A stretch of DNA of 64,000 nucleotides, from positions 682,001 to 746,000 of the forward strand of contig NZ_RBIQ01000008.1 of the NCBI RefSeq assembly GCF_003634105.1, in the 5' to 3' direction. The stretch is from Maribacter vaceletii (lineage in GTDB: Bacteria; Bacteroidota; Bacteroidia; Flavobacteriales; Flavobacteriaceae). Positions within the stretch are counted from its first letter, which is position 1, and every line of letters begins with the position of its first letter. The notes beneath the pieces are model-generated. The model did not search any database and was not told where the DNA came from. It saw nothing but the letters and a program-made list of their open reading frames with translations. The translations under genes were made by a program, and so were the position numbers. Positions 34,963 to 43,484 of the stretch are shown one piece after another.

Positions 34963-36996
34963 ATGAAAAATATAAAAAACTTATTTAAAGCCATGTTTTT
35001 GTTTTCTCTGGCATTTTTTATTGCCTGTGATGACGATGAATATGAAGTACCTGGGTCTTTTGTCGATTTATCTATAACAATGACCTCTGGAGCTTCTGCT
35101 ACAAGAGAGTCTACAGTAAATGGCTTTTTCTCCTTTAGCGATTTATCTGCTGGGGCTATAGAACAAGAATGGAGAATTCCAGAAAGTGCATTTTTCTTGG
35201 AAGGTCCTATTCCTAATAACCTAGATAATCATGATGAATACATAATTAATCCAGGTGAGACAGTATCTACAGATAAAACAGTTCATATAATGTGGACAGA
35301 AGGAGATACTTTAACAAAAGTTGGATATTACGGTGTATTCCCTGATTCTACATCTTTTAGATTCCCTGCCTATTGGGATTCTGATTTAGGAGAAGCTGTA
35401 GAAGACACTATACAAACCAATTTTATTAATGGTCAATGGATTGCAGAATATGAATTCACTATAGATGTTTACGATTCTGTAGTTGCCACACCAGAAGTAA
35501 GAACTTTAGATGAAACCGTTATTGATCATGAGAATACAGCTTCAATAACCTTAAATTTTGGGGATCAATTAATCTTTGAAGATTTAAGTGGTCTTATAGT
35601 AGGGAATACTTCTCGTCCTAATACTACTAGATGGAGAGTACGTACTACAGAAGAAAATGAAGACGACCGAACTAGTGTTTATACCAGCAATACTACTAGG
35701 TTAGAGCTAGATGAAAGAGTTCTAGATACTATTACTTTTGATGAACTTGGTGATTATAGAGTAGAATTACTAGCGACTAGAGAAAGAACAGAGAGATTAA
35801 GAGTAAATGAAGATGAGTATATAATCCCAACTATTATTACAGTTATTCCTTTAGCTGAAGATTTAGTCATAGATAGCTCCCTTCCTGTTACCGAAAGAGA
35901 TGATGATCGTATTGCTATTTTTGTATCTTCTCCTTTAGCACCTTCAGAAACTAGTCCTTCTGCTAATTTTGATGTAAAAGTAGATGGCACATCAGTCCCT
36001 GTAGAATCGGTTACTTTTTCGTCACGTACTAGTGGCGGAGAAGTTGTTGGTGGAATAATTAATTTAACTTTAGACATTCCTTTAGTACCAACAGATGCTT
36101 CTAAAACGGTAACAGTTTCGTATGACGGACAAGGTGGTATTACATCTCGAGATTTAAGACCTTTACAAGCTTTTCCTGATACTGCAATAGAAGTTTATGT
36201 ACCTACACCAATGGTACAAACAGGAGATGCAGTTGGATCTTCAGATCAAAAAATACTAATTCCTTTTGATCAAGACATAGATCCTGCTTCTATTTCTGGA
36301 GCAACGGATGCTACTGCAGGATTTACAGTAACATTAAACGGAGGAGCTGGTACAGTTTCTAATGTTGCGGTAAATGCAGATAATGCGAACATGCTAGAGA
36401 TTAGTTTAGCAGAAAGTGTTTATAGTGATGATACTATTACTGTAGCTTATACAGGTCCAGGAGAAATATTATCTGTAGGCGGTGGTGCTATTAATGATTT
36501 TAGTGCCATAGCTGTAACACCGTATGGAGAAAATATATTCCCTGTAAATAGTTTTGATACTGCTGGTTTTTGGAAAAATGTAAGAACAGATGGTAGTATG
36601 CTTACTTTTATAGACCCTACACCTGTTATTATTCCTAGTGGAGCATCTAATGTTGCTTATATGAATGATCCAGCAGGGACAAAAACCCATATGGTAAGCT
36701 CAGACAACCCAACAACTCTAGAACCTGGAGATTATATGGTTAAGTATAGTTTTTATTTGAACGCTGCGCATGCATCTGCCGAAAAATTATTTGTTGATGG
36801 CGGTGTCGGAGAGATAACAACAACTTTAACCAATAGATGGGCAACTTCAGCTAAAGGAACATGGGTTGAGACAGAAGCTACTTTTACTGTAGCAACTGGA
36901 GGTGATTTCTCTTTCAGACTTCAAGGTATTCCAGCTCCAATAAGTGATCTTTACATTGATGATTTTCAGGTTTTAAAAGTTGCTTTAAGACCTTAA
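34963..36996 (+). CDS. Putative surface glycan-binding lipoprotein (third Sus-locus gene)
   Basis: The 677-residue product has a lipoprotein signal (FLFSLAFFIACDDDE) with an acidic stretch typical of surface export. The middle holds Ig-like beta domains, the later one resembling SwmB-type repeats (KILIPFDQDIDPASI, LNGGAGTVSNVAV, ITVAYTGPG). The C-terminal 150 residues (from about SFDTAGFWKNVRT to YIDDFQVLKV) resemble a jelly-roll carbohydrate-binding module of the CBM4/9 type. No catalytic residues are evident. By position after susD it is a surface glycan-binding protein, with function inferred from order and fold. The gene ends at a strong hairpin. Confidence 0.75.
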   Translation: MKNIKNLFKAMFLFSLAFFIACDDDEYEVPGSFVDLSITMTSGASATRESTVNGFFSFSDLSAGAIEQEWRIPESAFFLEGPIPNNLDNHDEYIINPGETVSTDKTVHIMWTEGDTLTKVGYYGVFPDSTSFRFPAYWDSDLGEAVEDTIQTNFINGQWIAEYEFTIDVYDSVVATPEVRTLDETVIDHENTASITLNFGDQLIFEDLSGLIVGNTSRPNTTRWRVRTTEENEDDRTSVYTSNTTRLELDERVLDTITFDELGDYRVELLATRERTERLRVNEDEYIIPTIITVIPLAEDLVIDSSLPVTERDDDRIAIFVSSPLAPSETSPSANFDVKVDGTSVPVESVTFSSRTSGGEVVGGIINLTLDIPLVPTDASKTVTVSYDGQGGITSRDLRPLQAFPDTAIEVYVPTPMVQTGDAVGSSDQKILIPFDQDIDPASISGATDATAGFTVTLNGGAGTVSNVAVNADNANMLEISLAESVYSDDTITVAYTGPGEILSVGGGAINDFSAIAVTPYGENIFPVNSFDTAGFWKNVRTDGSMLTFIDPTPVIIPSGASNVAYMNDPAGTKTHMVSSDNPTTLEPGDYMVKYSFYLNAAHASAEKLFVDGGVGEITTTLTNRWATSAKGTWVETEATFTVATGGDFSFRLQGIPAPISDLYIDDFQVLKVALRP

Positions 36997-37024
36997 GTTA
37001 GTAGTTTAAGTAGTTAATTCAATT

Positions 37025-37058
37025 AATACCCCATTTGATGCTCATCAAATGGGGTATT
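37025..37058 (+). terminator. Terminator of the Sus locus
   Basis: AATACCCCATTTGAT pairs with ATCAAATGGGGTATT over 15 bp around a GCTC loop. The T tail is weak. It marks the end of the susC-susD-SGBP operon. Confidence 0.75.
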
Positions 37059-37073
37059 TAATTCTTTACTATA

Positions 37074-37263
37074 GAGGTCAGTAGATAAATATGCAACAGT
37101 AGATATCTTCAACGGATTGAAATTATGCCTTTTAAAAAGATTAACGTTGTCAGTTCGAGAGGAGTCGAGAACTACTCGTTAGTTCTATATTGACTTCGAC
37201 TTCGCTCCCCCTAACATTTACAAAAAATTTGAGCTGTAATCTAGGTAACTATCTACCGACCTC
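37074..37263. mobile_element. MITE-like element with 14-bp terminal inverted repeats
   Basis: GAGGTCAGTAGATA at the left edge is matched by TATCTACCGACCTC at the right edge (13 of 14 bases complementary). The 190-base unit has no ORF. Its interior contains the imperfect palindromic motif GTCAGTTCGAGAGGAGTCG with AGAACTA facing TAGTTCT, a type of short dispersed repeat that I recall from many flavobacterial genomes. I see no clear target-site duplication. The element occupies most of the 400-base gap between the Sus locus and carB. Assignment as a miniature inverted-repeat element is inferred. Confidence 0.55.
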
Positions 37264-37329
37264 TGCTTTATTATTTTTCTTTTCAAAAAAAGATAAAGTG
37301 GAAATAAATATATAAGTACATATAAATAA

Positions 37330-37360
37330 AAAACCTGAAGAGTTAAATTCTTCAGGTTTT
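37330..37360 (-). terminator. Terminator of carB
   Basis: AAAACCTGAAGA pairs with TCTTCAGGTTTT over 12 bp with a 7-base loop; on the minus strand a T run follows. Confidence 0.85.
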
Positions 37361-37394
37361 TTTATCACTTAAGTAATTACTCTAAAAAAGACTA

Positions 37395-40247
37395 TTACTT
37401 GCTTAAGTACATTTTACGTCTAGAGTAAAGATTGTAAAAATCATCATCCTTTAAACTATCTATAAATAATATACTTTCCCCTGTACTTTTCATTTCAGGG
37501 CCTAAGTTTTTATTTACATTAGGGAATTTATTAAAAGAGAATACAGGTTGTTTTATAGCATAACCGTCTAACTGCGGGTTAAAATTAAAATCCTTCAATT
37601 TCTTATCCCCTATCATCACTTTAGTTGCATAGTTTACATAAGGTTCTTTATATGCCTTAGCAATAAAAGGAACCGTTCTAGAAGCTCTTGGGTTAGCTTC
37701 TATGATATAAACCGTATCATCTTTAATAGCAAACTGTATGTTAATAAGACCCACCGTATTTAAAGCTAAAGCAATTTTCTTAGTATGATCTTTAATTTGT
37801 TGCATTACAAACTCTCCAAGATTAAAAGGAGGTAACGTAGAATTACTATCGCCAGAGTGTACACCACAAGGTTCTATATGCTCCATTATACCAATAATGT
37901 AAACATCTTCCCCATCACAGATAGCATCTGCCTCTGCTTCTATTGCGCCATCTAAATAATGATCCAAAAGAAGTTTATTTCCTGGAATAGATTTTAATAA
38001 ATTAACAACATGCTCTTCTAGCTCTTCTTTATTAATTACAATTTTCATTCCTTGCCCACCTAATACATAAGAAGGTCTTATTAATAAAGGAAAGTCTAAT
38101 TGGTCTGCTAATGCAGAAGCCTCATCCGCTGTTTCAGCAATTCCGAATTTTGGAAATGGTATTTTTAAATCCGTTAATAAATCTGAGAAACGCCCTCTAT
38201 CTTCCGCTAAATCTAACGCGTCAAAGCTAGTTCCTATAATTTTAACTCCGTATTTTTCTAATTTCTCTGCTAGTTTTAAGGCGGTTTGCCCTCCTAACTG
38301 AACTATTACACCTTCCGGTTTTTCATGACGAATTATATCATAAATATGTTCCCAGAAAACTGGCTCAAAATAAAGTTTATCTGCCGTATCAAAATCGGTA
38401 GAAACCGTTTCAGGATTACAGTTAATCATAATAGTTTCATAACCACATTCTGCAGCTGCTAAAACACCATGCACACAACAGTAATCAAACTCAATCCCCT
38501 GCCCTATCCTATTTGGACCAGAACCAAGAACCACAATTTTCTTTTTATCGGTAACTTCACTGTCATTTGCAACATAAAGTTCACCTTCTGGAGTTTCTAT
38601 TTCTGCTTCAAAAGTAGAATAGTAATATGGCGTCATTGCTTTAAACTCTGCCGCACAGGTATCTACAAGCTTGTACACCCTGTTAATATTCATTTCTACT
38701 CTCTTGTTATAAACTTCGCTCTCATAACAATCTAACATATGTGCTATTTGGCGATCTGCAAAACCTTTTTGCTTAGCCTCTAACATTAAATCTTTGTTTA
38801 ATGATGCTATTGTATAAGTAGAAATTTCTTTCTCTAAAAAGTGCAATTCTTCATATTGTTTTAAGAACCACATATCAATTTTTGTAATCTCATGGATTCT
38901 ACTTAGTGGAATTCCAATTTGTATAGCGTCATAAATAACAAAAACTCTATCCCAACTTGGAATTTTTAATTTGCTAATTATTTTTTCATAATCTCTATAT
39001 CCCTTACCATCGGCTCCTAAGCCATTACGCTTTATTTCTAAAGACTGTGTTGCTTTATGCAACGCTTCTTGGAAAGAACGGCCTATACCCATAACCTCCC
39101 CAACAGATTTCATTTGTAGACCTAAAGTGCGATCAGAGCCTTCGAACTTATCAAAGTTCCAACGTGGTATTTTTACAATAACATAATCTAATGTAGGCTC
39201 AAATAATGCCGAAGTAGATTTTGTAATTTGATTATCTAACTCATCTAAATGATAGCCAATAGCTAATTTAGTAGCTATTTTGGCAATAGGATACCCTGTT
39301 GCTTTTGAAGCCAATGCGGAAGAACGAGATACTCTAGGGTTAATCTCAATAGCAATTATATCTTCATTTTCATCTGGGCTTACTGCAAATTGCACATTAC
39401 ACCCTCCTGCAAAATCTCCAATACTACGCATCATATGTATAGCCATATCACGCATTTTTTGATAAGTTCTATCTGAAAGTGTCATTGCTGGTGCCACAGT
39501 GATAGAATCTCCAGTATGGATTCCCATTGGATCCATATTTTCAATAGCACAAATAATTACTACATTATCATTCTTATCACGTAATAATTCTAATTCGTAT
39601 TCTTTCCAGCCCATTAAGGCTTTATCAATCATTACTTCATGAATTGGCGATACTTCTAGACCAACACTAAGCAATTCATCAAAATCTTCTGGTTTATATA
39701 CTATAGATGCCCCTGCGCCACCCAATGTGTAAGATGCTCTAATAACTAAAGGAAACCCAAATTCCTGTGCTATTTCTTTTCCTTTTAGGAAAGATGTAGC
39801 GGTTGCTTGTGGAGCCATACCAACCCCAATTTTAAGCATTAATTCACGAAATTGTTCTCTATCCTCCGTTATATTAATAGCATCAATATCTACACCAATA
39901 AGTTCTACATTAAAATCTTCCCAAATTCCTTTTTCATCTGCCTCAATACATAAATTTAATGCAGTTTGACCTCCCATTGTAGGTAAAACAGCATCTATAT
40001 TTGGATGATTTTTAAGAATCTCAATAATAGATTTTGTTGTTAAAGGCTTAAGGTATACGTGATCCGCCATAGAGGGATCCGTCATAATGGTAGCTGGGTT
40101 ACTATTAATCAAAATTGTTTCAATCCCTTCTTCTCGTAAACTTCTAAGAGATTGTGAACCAGCATAATCAAACTCACAAGCTTGTCCAATAACTATAGGT
40201 CCGGATCCTATTAATAAAACGCATTTTAAATCTTTTCTTTTTGGCAT
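37395..40247 (-). CDS. carB: Carbamoyl-phosphate synthase large subunit, short form
   Basis: The 950-residue product covers both ATP-grasp halves (first: LLIGSGPIVIGQACEFDYAG; second: VLGSGPNRIGQGIEFDYCC) and the oligomerisation domain between them. It ends soon after LGPEMKSTGESILFIDSL. E. coli CarB continues for about 120 residues with the MGS-like allosteric domain that binds UMP and ornithine; that domain is missing here. CarB makes carbamoyl phosphate from bicarbonate, ammonia and 2 ATP for pyrimidine and arginine synthesis. The small subunit carA is not in the window. rpmH lies upstream on the same strand. Confidence 0.95.
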   Translation of the reverse strand: MPKRKDLKCVLLIGSGPIVIGQACEFDYAGSQSLRSLREEGIETILINSNPATIMTDPSMADHVYLKPLTTKSIIEILKNHPNIDAVLPTMGGQTALNLCIEADEKGIWEDFNVELIGVDIDAINITEDREQFRELMLKIGVGMAPQATATSFLKGKEIAQEFGFPLVIRASYTLGGAGASIVYKPEDFDELLSVGLEVSPIHEVMIDKALMGWKEYELELLRDKNDNVVIICAIENMDPMGIHTGDSITVAPAMTLSDRTYQKMRDMAIHMMRSIGDFAGGCNVQFAVSPDENEDIIAIEINPRVSRSSALASKATGYPIAKIATKLAIGYHLDELDNQITKSTSALFEPTLDYVIVKIPRWNFDKFEGSDRTLGLQMKSVGEVMGIGRSFQEALHKATQSLEIKRNGLGADGKGYRDYEKIISKLKIPSWDRVFVIYDAIQIGIPLSRIHEITKIDMWFLKQYEELHFLEKEISTYTIASLNKDLMLEAKQKGFADRQIAHMLDCYESEVYNKRVEMNINRVYKLVDTCAAEFKAMTPYYYSTFEAEIETPEGELYVANDSEVTDKKKIVVLGSGPNRIGQGIEFDYCCVHGVLAAAECGYETIMINCNPETVSTDFDTADKLYFEPVFWEHIYDIIRHEKPEGVIVQLGGQTALKLAEKLEKYGVKIIGTSFDALDLAEDRGRFSDLLTDLKIPFPKFGIAETADEASALADQLDFPLLIRPSYVLGGQGMKIVINKEELEEHVVNLLKSIPGNKLLLDHYLDGAIEAEADAICDGEDVYIIGIMEHIEPCGVHSGDSNSTLPPFNLGEFVMQQIKDHTKKIALALNTVGLINIQFAIKDDTVYIIEANPRASRTVPFIAKAYKEPYVNYATKVMIGDKKLKDFNFNPQLDGYAIKQPVFSFNKFPNVNKNLGPEMKSTGESILFIDSLKDDDFYNLYSRRKMYLSK

Positions 40248-40292
40248 GGGTGTATTCTATAATTTGTGTTTCTAAAAAATTTGGTCAAAAAA

Positions 40293-40322
40293 AAGGTGCT
40301 ACTCTTAAAAAAGTAACACCTT
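40293..40322 (-). terminator. Terminator of rpmH
   Basis: AAGGTG and CACCTT pair, extended by TAC/GTA after one mismatch, and on the minus strand a run of eight T follows. It lies between rpmH and carB. Confidence 0.8.
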
Positions 40323-40346
40323 AATATTTTTAAAATAATGAAATCA

Positions 40347-40514
40347 TTACTTCTTATGTCTTGTTTCAGATGAAACAGTCAATTTCTTTCTTCCTTTAGC
40401 TCTTCTTCTAGCAAGAACTTTTCTTCCATTTACAGAAGCCATACGCTCTCTGAAACCATGTTTATTCTTTCTCTTACGCTTAGATGGCTGATATGTTCTT
40501 TTTTGTCCTGGCAT
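40347..40514 (-). CDS. rpmH: 50S ribosomal protein L34
   Basis: The minus strand encodes a 55-residue basic protein starting [20 protein letters not shown] and continuing [20 protein letters not shown], the L34 signature. The end [13 protein letters not shown] is slightly longer than the E. coli form (46 residues), as is usual in flavobacteria. L34 binds 23S rRNA in the large subunit. The gene is transcribed alone from a clear promoter at 40571-40600 to the hairpin at 40293-40322; it is not followed by rnpA, which is its usual neighbour in many other bacteria. Confidence 0.95.
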   Translation of the reverse strand: MPGQKRTYQPSKRKRKNKHGFRERMASVNGRKVLARRRAKGRKKLTVSSETRHKK

Positions 40515-40570
40515 TTTTTAATCCTTTTTGTTATTTTCAAAATTACGATCCTAACCGTAAAATCTGGGCG

Positions 40571-40600
40571 CAAATATACAAAGAGTTTTTGCATTGACAA
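40571..40600 (-). promoter_or_regulatory. Promoter of rpmH
   Basis: On the minus strand TTG, then 19 bases, then TATATTTG. Both elements and their spacing fit the Bacteroidetes housekeeping promoter. The -7 element lies 57 bases before the ATG. The same layout, starting TTGTCAAT, is found before rpmE2. Confidence 0.75.
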
Positions 40601-40634
40601 ATCTAAATAAAAAAATATTTAGGATTGTTTTTAT

Positions 40635-40642
40635 TACTTTTG
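40635..40642 (+). promoter_or_regulatory. Probable -7 element for the TPR-like gene
   Basis: TACTTTTG is an exact match to TAnnTTTG about 83 bases before the ATG of the next plus-strand gene. Confidence 0.4.
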
Positions 40643-40724
40643 CCAGAATATTTTTAAAATGCTGTTTTTCATCAAAGAACATAGCATATAAAGACCTAAT
40701 TTAAGTAAATAATATATAACTATA

Positions 40725-41240
40725 ATGTTCAACAAAAATTTAAAACTTGTAATTGCCGCTCTTATAATAGCTTATGCTGTATATCAATTTATAGAAGGAA
40801 ACATTGGAAATGGCATTTCTTTGCTACTACTCTCTTCTATTTTTATTTTTCTTTACTTTAGAAATGAGATTATTTTACTTTCTTTTTTAAGAATGCGTAA
40901 ACAAGATTTAGCAGGTACCGAAAAATGGTTATCTAAAATAAAAAATCCTGAAGCTGCTCTAACTGTTAAGCAACAAGGGTACTTTAACTACTTACATGGT
41001 ATCATAAATTCGCAAACCAATTTAACTAAAGCAGAAAAATTCTTTAAAAAAGCAATTAAACTAGGCCTAACAATGGATTATGATTTGGCTATGGCCAAAT
41101 TAAGCCTTGCCGGTATAGCAATGCAAAAAAGAAGAAAAAGAGAAGCTACCACCCTATTAAGTGAAGCAAAAAAACTTGATAAAAACAAAATGCTTGCGGA
41201 TCAGATAAAAATGATGCAACAGCAAATGAAAAAGATTTAA
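40725..41240 (+). CDS. Membrane protein with TPR-like C-terminal domain
   Basis: The 171-residue product has two hydrophobic segments near the N-terminus (LVIAALIIAYAVYQF and GISLLLLSSIFIFLYF). The rest is helical with TPR character: WLSKIKNPEAALTVKQQGYFNYLHGI and KAEKFFKKAIKLGLTMDYDLAMAKLSLAGIAMQK, then a lysine-rich end. TPR-like parts on the cytoplasmic side usually recruit partner proteins. It is a conserved Bacteroidetes protein of unknown function. It stands alone between rpmH (divergent) and the convergent lytic transglycosylase. Confidence 0.65.
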   Translation: MFNKNLKLVIAALIIAYAVYQFIEGNIGNGISLLLLSSIFIFLYFRNEIILLSFLRMRKQDLAGTEKWLSKIKNPEAALTVKQQGYFNYLHGIINSQTNLTKAEKFFKKAIKLGLTMDYDLAMAKLSLAGIAMQKRRKREATTLLSEAKKLDKNKMLADQIKMMQQQMKKI

Positions 41241-41260
41241 CTCCTTTACATATTCATAGA

Positions 41261-41298
41261 AACAATAAGAGCCTTCAAAATGAAGGCTCTTATTGTTT
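41261..41298. terminator. Bidirectional hairpin between convergent genes
   Basis: AACAATAAGAGCCTTCA pairs perfectly with TGAAGGCTCTTATTGTT over 17 bp, loop AAA. Neither side has a long T run, but the position between two stop codons supports termination on both strands. Confidence 0.7.
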
Positions 41299-41313
41299 GA
41301 TTATACCACAGTT

Positions 41314-42261
41314 TTACATTGCTTTATAATATCCTTTATTAGGAATTTCTAATACATACTTTTTTCTAGAGGCATTATTTAAATGCGCCTCTCTTAACCA
41401 TGGATTATGACGCTTTAAAATCTTATAATTAATCTCATATTTAGATGCAAAATCTGCAAAATTAGTTACTGGTTCATTTAACTCTACTTTAAAAGTTGGT
41501 ATTGCAGAATACATATCATCTTTATCTATATCAAAACCATATTTATCTGGATTAGATAATATTTCTTTTATTGCCATAATTCTAAAAACATATCTTCCTG
41601 TTTCTTGCCCCAATAACAAATCATAATAATCGTCTACCTTTTGTATTCCTAAGTACTTATTTATTGCACCAGGACCTGCGTTATATGCTGCCGCAGTAAG
41701 TGTCCAGCTTCCATATTTTTTATACCATCTATTTAAATAATCACAAGCTACTTGCGTAGATTTCTCTAAATGATACCTTTCATCTACATTAGAATTTATT
41801 TCTAAACCATACTCTTTTCCTGTTCCTTTCATTATTTGCCAAAAACCTGTTGCACCTGCATGCGAAACCACATTGGTAAGTGCACTTTCTGCTACTGCTA
41901 GATACTTAAAATCATCAGGAATTCCGTTTTTAGCCAAAATAGGTTCTATAACTGGAAAATACTTATTTGCTCTTTTCATTAAAAGCAAAGCATTAGACTG
42001 CCAGTAGGTATTTACCAAAAATTCGCGATCTACACGCTCCATTATCTCAGGGTCATTTTGCGGTACTACCTCTTTCGCAAAATTTAAATCTGCAGGTATA
42101 TCTATAGCTGTAATTCTATAAGAAGATTTATCTACACTCTCCTCTGCTTCAATAGTTTTTTTAAGTTCCTGAGTTTTATTTTCATCTTGTACAGCAAATA
42201 TTAAAGTACTAACAACAAAAACAACACCCAAAAGCATTAGTATATTTTTTAAAATCTTCAT
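41314..42261 (-). CDS. Membrane-bound lytic murein transglycosylase (SLT domain, MltD-like)
   Basis: The 315-residue product has an N-terminal signal or anchor (ILMLLGVVFVVSTLIFAV) and the family 1 transglycosylase motifs: AVAESALTN with the catalytic Glu (residue about 124), GATGFWQIMKGTGKEYGL, and TLTAAAYNAGPGAINKYL. The C-terminal part (YEINYKILKRHNPWLRE, KYVLEIP) looks like a single LysM-like unit. It cuts glycan strands of peptidoglycan in the periplasm. It lies 46 bases downstream of a hydrolase gene on the same strand. Confidence 0.88.
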   Translation of the reverse strand: MKILKNILMLLGVVFVVSTLIFAVQDENKTQELKKTIEAEESVDKSSYRITAIDIPADLNFAKEVVPQNDPEIMERVDREFLVNTYWQSNALLLMKRANKYFPVIEPILAKNGIPDDFKYLAVAESALTNVVSHAGATGFWQIMKGTGKEYGLEINSNVDERYHLEKSTQVACDYLNRWYKKYGSWTLTAAAYNAGPGAINKYLGIQKVDDYYDLLLGQETGRYVFRIMAIKEILSNPDKYGFDIDKDDMYSAIPTFKVELNEPVTNFADFASKYEINYKILKRHNPWLREAHLNNASRKKYVLEIPNKGYYKAM

Positions 42262-42307
42262 AATTATTATCTATAGTTTGTTACCCAAAGGTATTAATAC
42301 AACTTTC

Positions 42308-42970
42308 TTATTCCAAAATAATTGTAGGTAGTTGCTCATTAAACCATTTTGCCCTATGAATTATCATGGTATGCGTCCCATTTTTTACAGAAATACATTT
42401 TTTAATGTTTTTTATTGGAAAAACTGGGTCTTTTTCTCCTTGGATATGAATTAAACCTTTAACCTCTTTTTTAGGGTTAAAATTTATTATTTGGTCTATT
42501 GCCCAATCTATATAACGTTTATCTCTTACAGAAAGGTATTCTTCATACAGAGCCAAACGTTTTGTAGCAGTTTCACCAAAAGCATATTTAGCTAACAATT
42601 CTACATTATTAACCAAACCCGTTGGTAGCAATTTATGCACTCTAGTATATTTTGCAAATAACATTTTTTTAGGTAGCTCTGCTCTACTCTTAACACTTGA
42701 AACTATAATAATTTTTCTGAAATTTTTATGTAATGCCATTTCCTGCACTAACATACCGCCAAAAGAAACACCCAATAAGACAGATTTAGGGTGTTTAACC
42801 ATAGTACACATCTTAATTGCATAAGCTTTTAAAGACATACCTTTATTTGGTACAAACCACTCTAACCAATGTATTTTAAATTTATTTCCTGGCAATTTTA
42901 TACTTTTAAATATTGACGGATTTGCCGCCATACCTGGCATTAAATAAACATGAACTAAAGAATCTTCCAT
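42308..42970 (-). CDS. Alpha/beta-hydrolase family protein
   Basis: The 220-residue product has the nucleophile elbow LLGVSFGGMLVQEMA (Ser at about residue 70) and near the end IHGEKD-like GLIHIQGEKDPVFPIKN with the probable catalytic Asp, then His in NGTHTMIIH. It starts with VHVYLMPGMAANPSIF, the oxyanion loop region. The overall size is small, and the lid is short. The family includes esterases and thioesterases; nothing here identifies the substrate. It is in the same direction as the lytic transglycosylase and may share its transcript. Confidence 0.8.
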   Translation of the reverse strand: MEDSLVHVYLMPGMAANPSIFKSIKLPGNKFKIHWLEWFVPNKGMSLKAYAIKMCTMVKHPKSVLLGVSFGGMLVQEMALHKNFRKIIIVSSVKSRAELPKKMLFAKYTRVHKLLPTGLVNNVELLAKYAFGETATKRLALYEEYLSVRDKRYIDWAIDQIINFNPKKEVKGLIHIQGEKDPVFPIKNIKKCISVKNGTHTMIIHRAKWFNEQLPTIILE

Positions 42971-43137
42971 AGGTATCTGAATAGCTATAAACTAGGATTT
43001 TAGCTTTTTTTTTAGTAACTTTGAGTCTTGCACATTAAATACACTACACAAAGTGTTATTTCTTGTAAATGTATGTAAAATTACAACTTAAGAACATTGT
43101 AATTTTTAACAAATACCAAAAATTAAAATCTAACTAT

Positions 43138-43431
43138 ATGAATGAAGTAGAAATTAATGACAACAGTTTCTTGCGCCAATTTGAAACTACTGTTCAGGGG
43201 CATTTAGCAAAAATTGAATATTCTTCCCAAGAAAGAAAAGTTTTTTTAACTAAGCTTGTTATCCCTGAAGGGGTTTCCAAAGAAGGTTTTAAAGAAGATT
43301 TTATTAAGGCTGTATTAAACACTATTCAAGAAAAGAATTTAAGAGTTGTTCCTACAAGTCCAGAAATTGCTGGTTTTCTTAGAAAAAACAGACAATACAA
43401 AGGAATGCTTCCTATAGGTATTAGAATCTAA
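43138..43431 (+). CDS. Small GNAT-like N-acetyltransferase (YidJ/Gcn5-like)
   Basis: I choose the ATG at 43138, giving 97 residues (MNEVEINDNSFLRQFE). An upstream in-frame ATG at 43069 would add a basic segment with no homology to the family. The core matches the short Gcn5-like family: AKIEYSSQERKVFLTKLVIPEG, a helix (FIKAVLNTIQEKNLRVVP) and TSPEIAGFLRKN in place of the usual CPF-x-x-x-Y-I-x-x-H. The usual Q-x-x-G-x-G/A acetyl-CoA loop is represented only by VSKEGFKEDF, so it may be a weak or inactive acetyltransferase. Confidence 0.65.
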   Translation: MNEVEINDNSFLRQFETTVQGHLAKIEYSSQERKVFLTKLVIPEGVSKEGFKEDFIKAVLNTIQEKNLRVVPTSPEIAGFLRKNRQYKGMLPIGIRI

Positions 43432-43450
43432 ATTTTAGATTAAGAAATTA

Positions 43451-43484
43451 AAAAGTCTCAATAGCAGTATTGGGACTTTTTTTT
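43451..43484 (+). terminator. Terminator of the GNAT-like gene
   Basis: AAAAGTCTCAATA pairs with TATTGGGACTTTT (one G-T wobble), loop GCAG, followed by a run of T. The tail touches the 3' end of mtaB. Confidence 0.85.
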
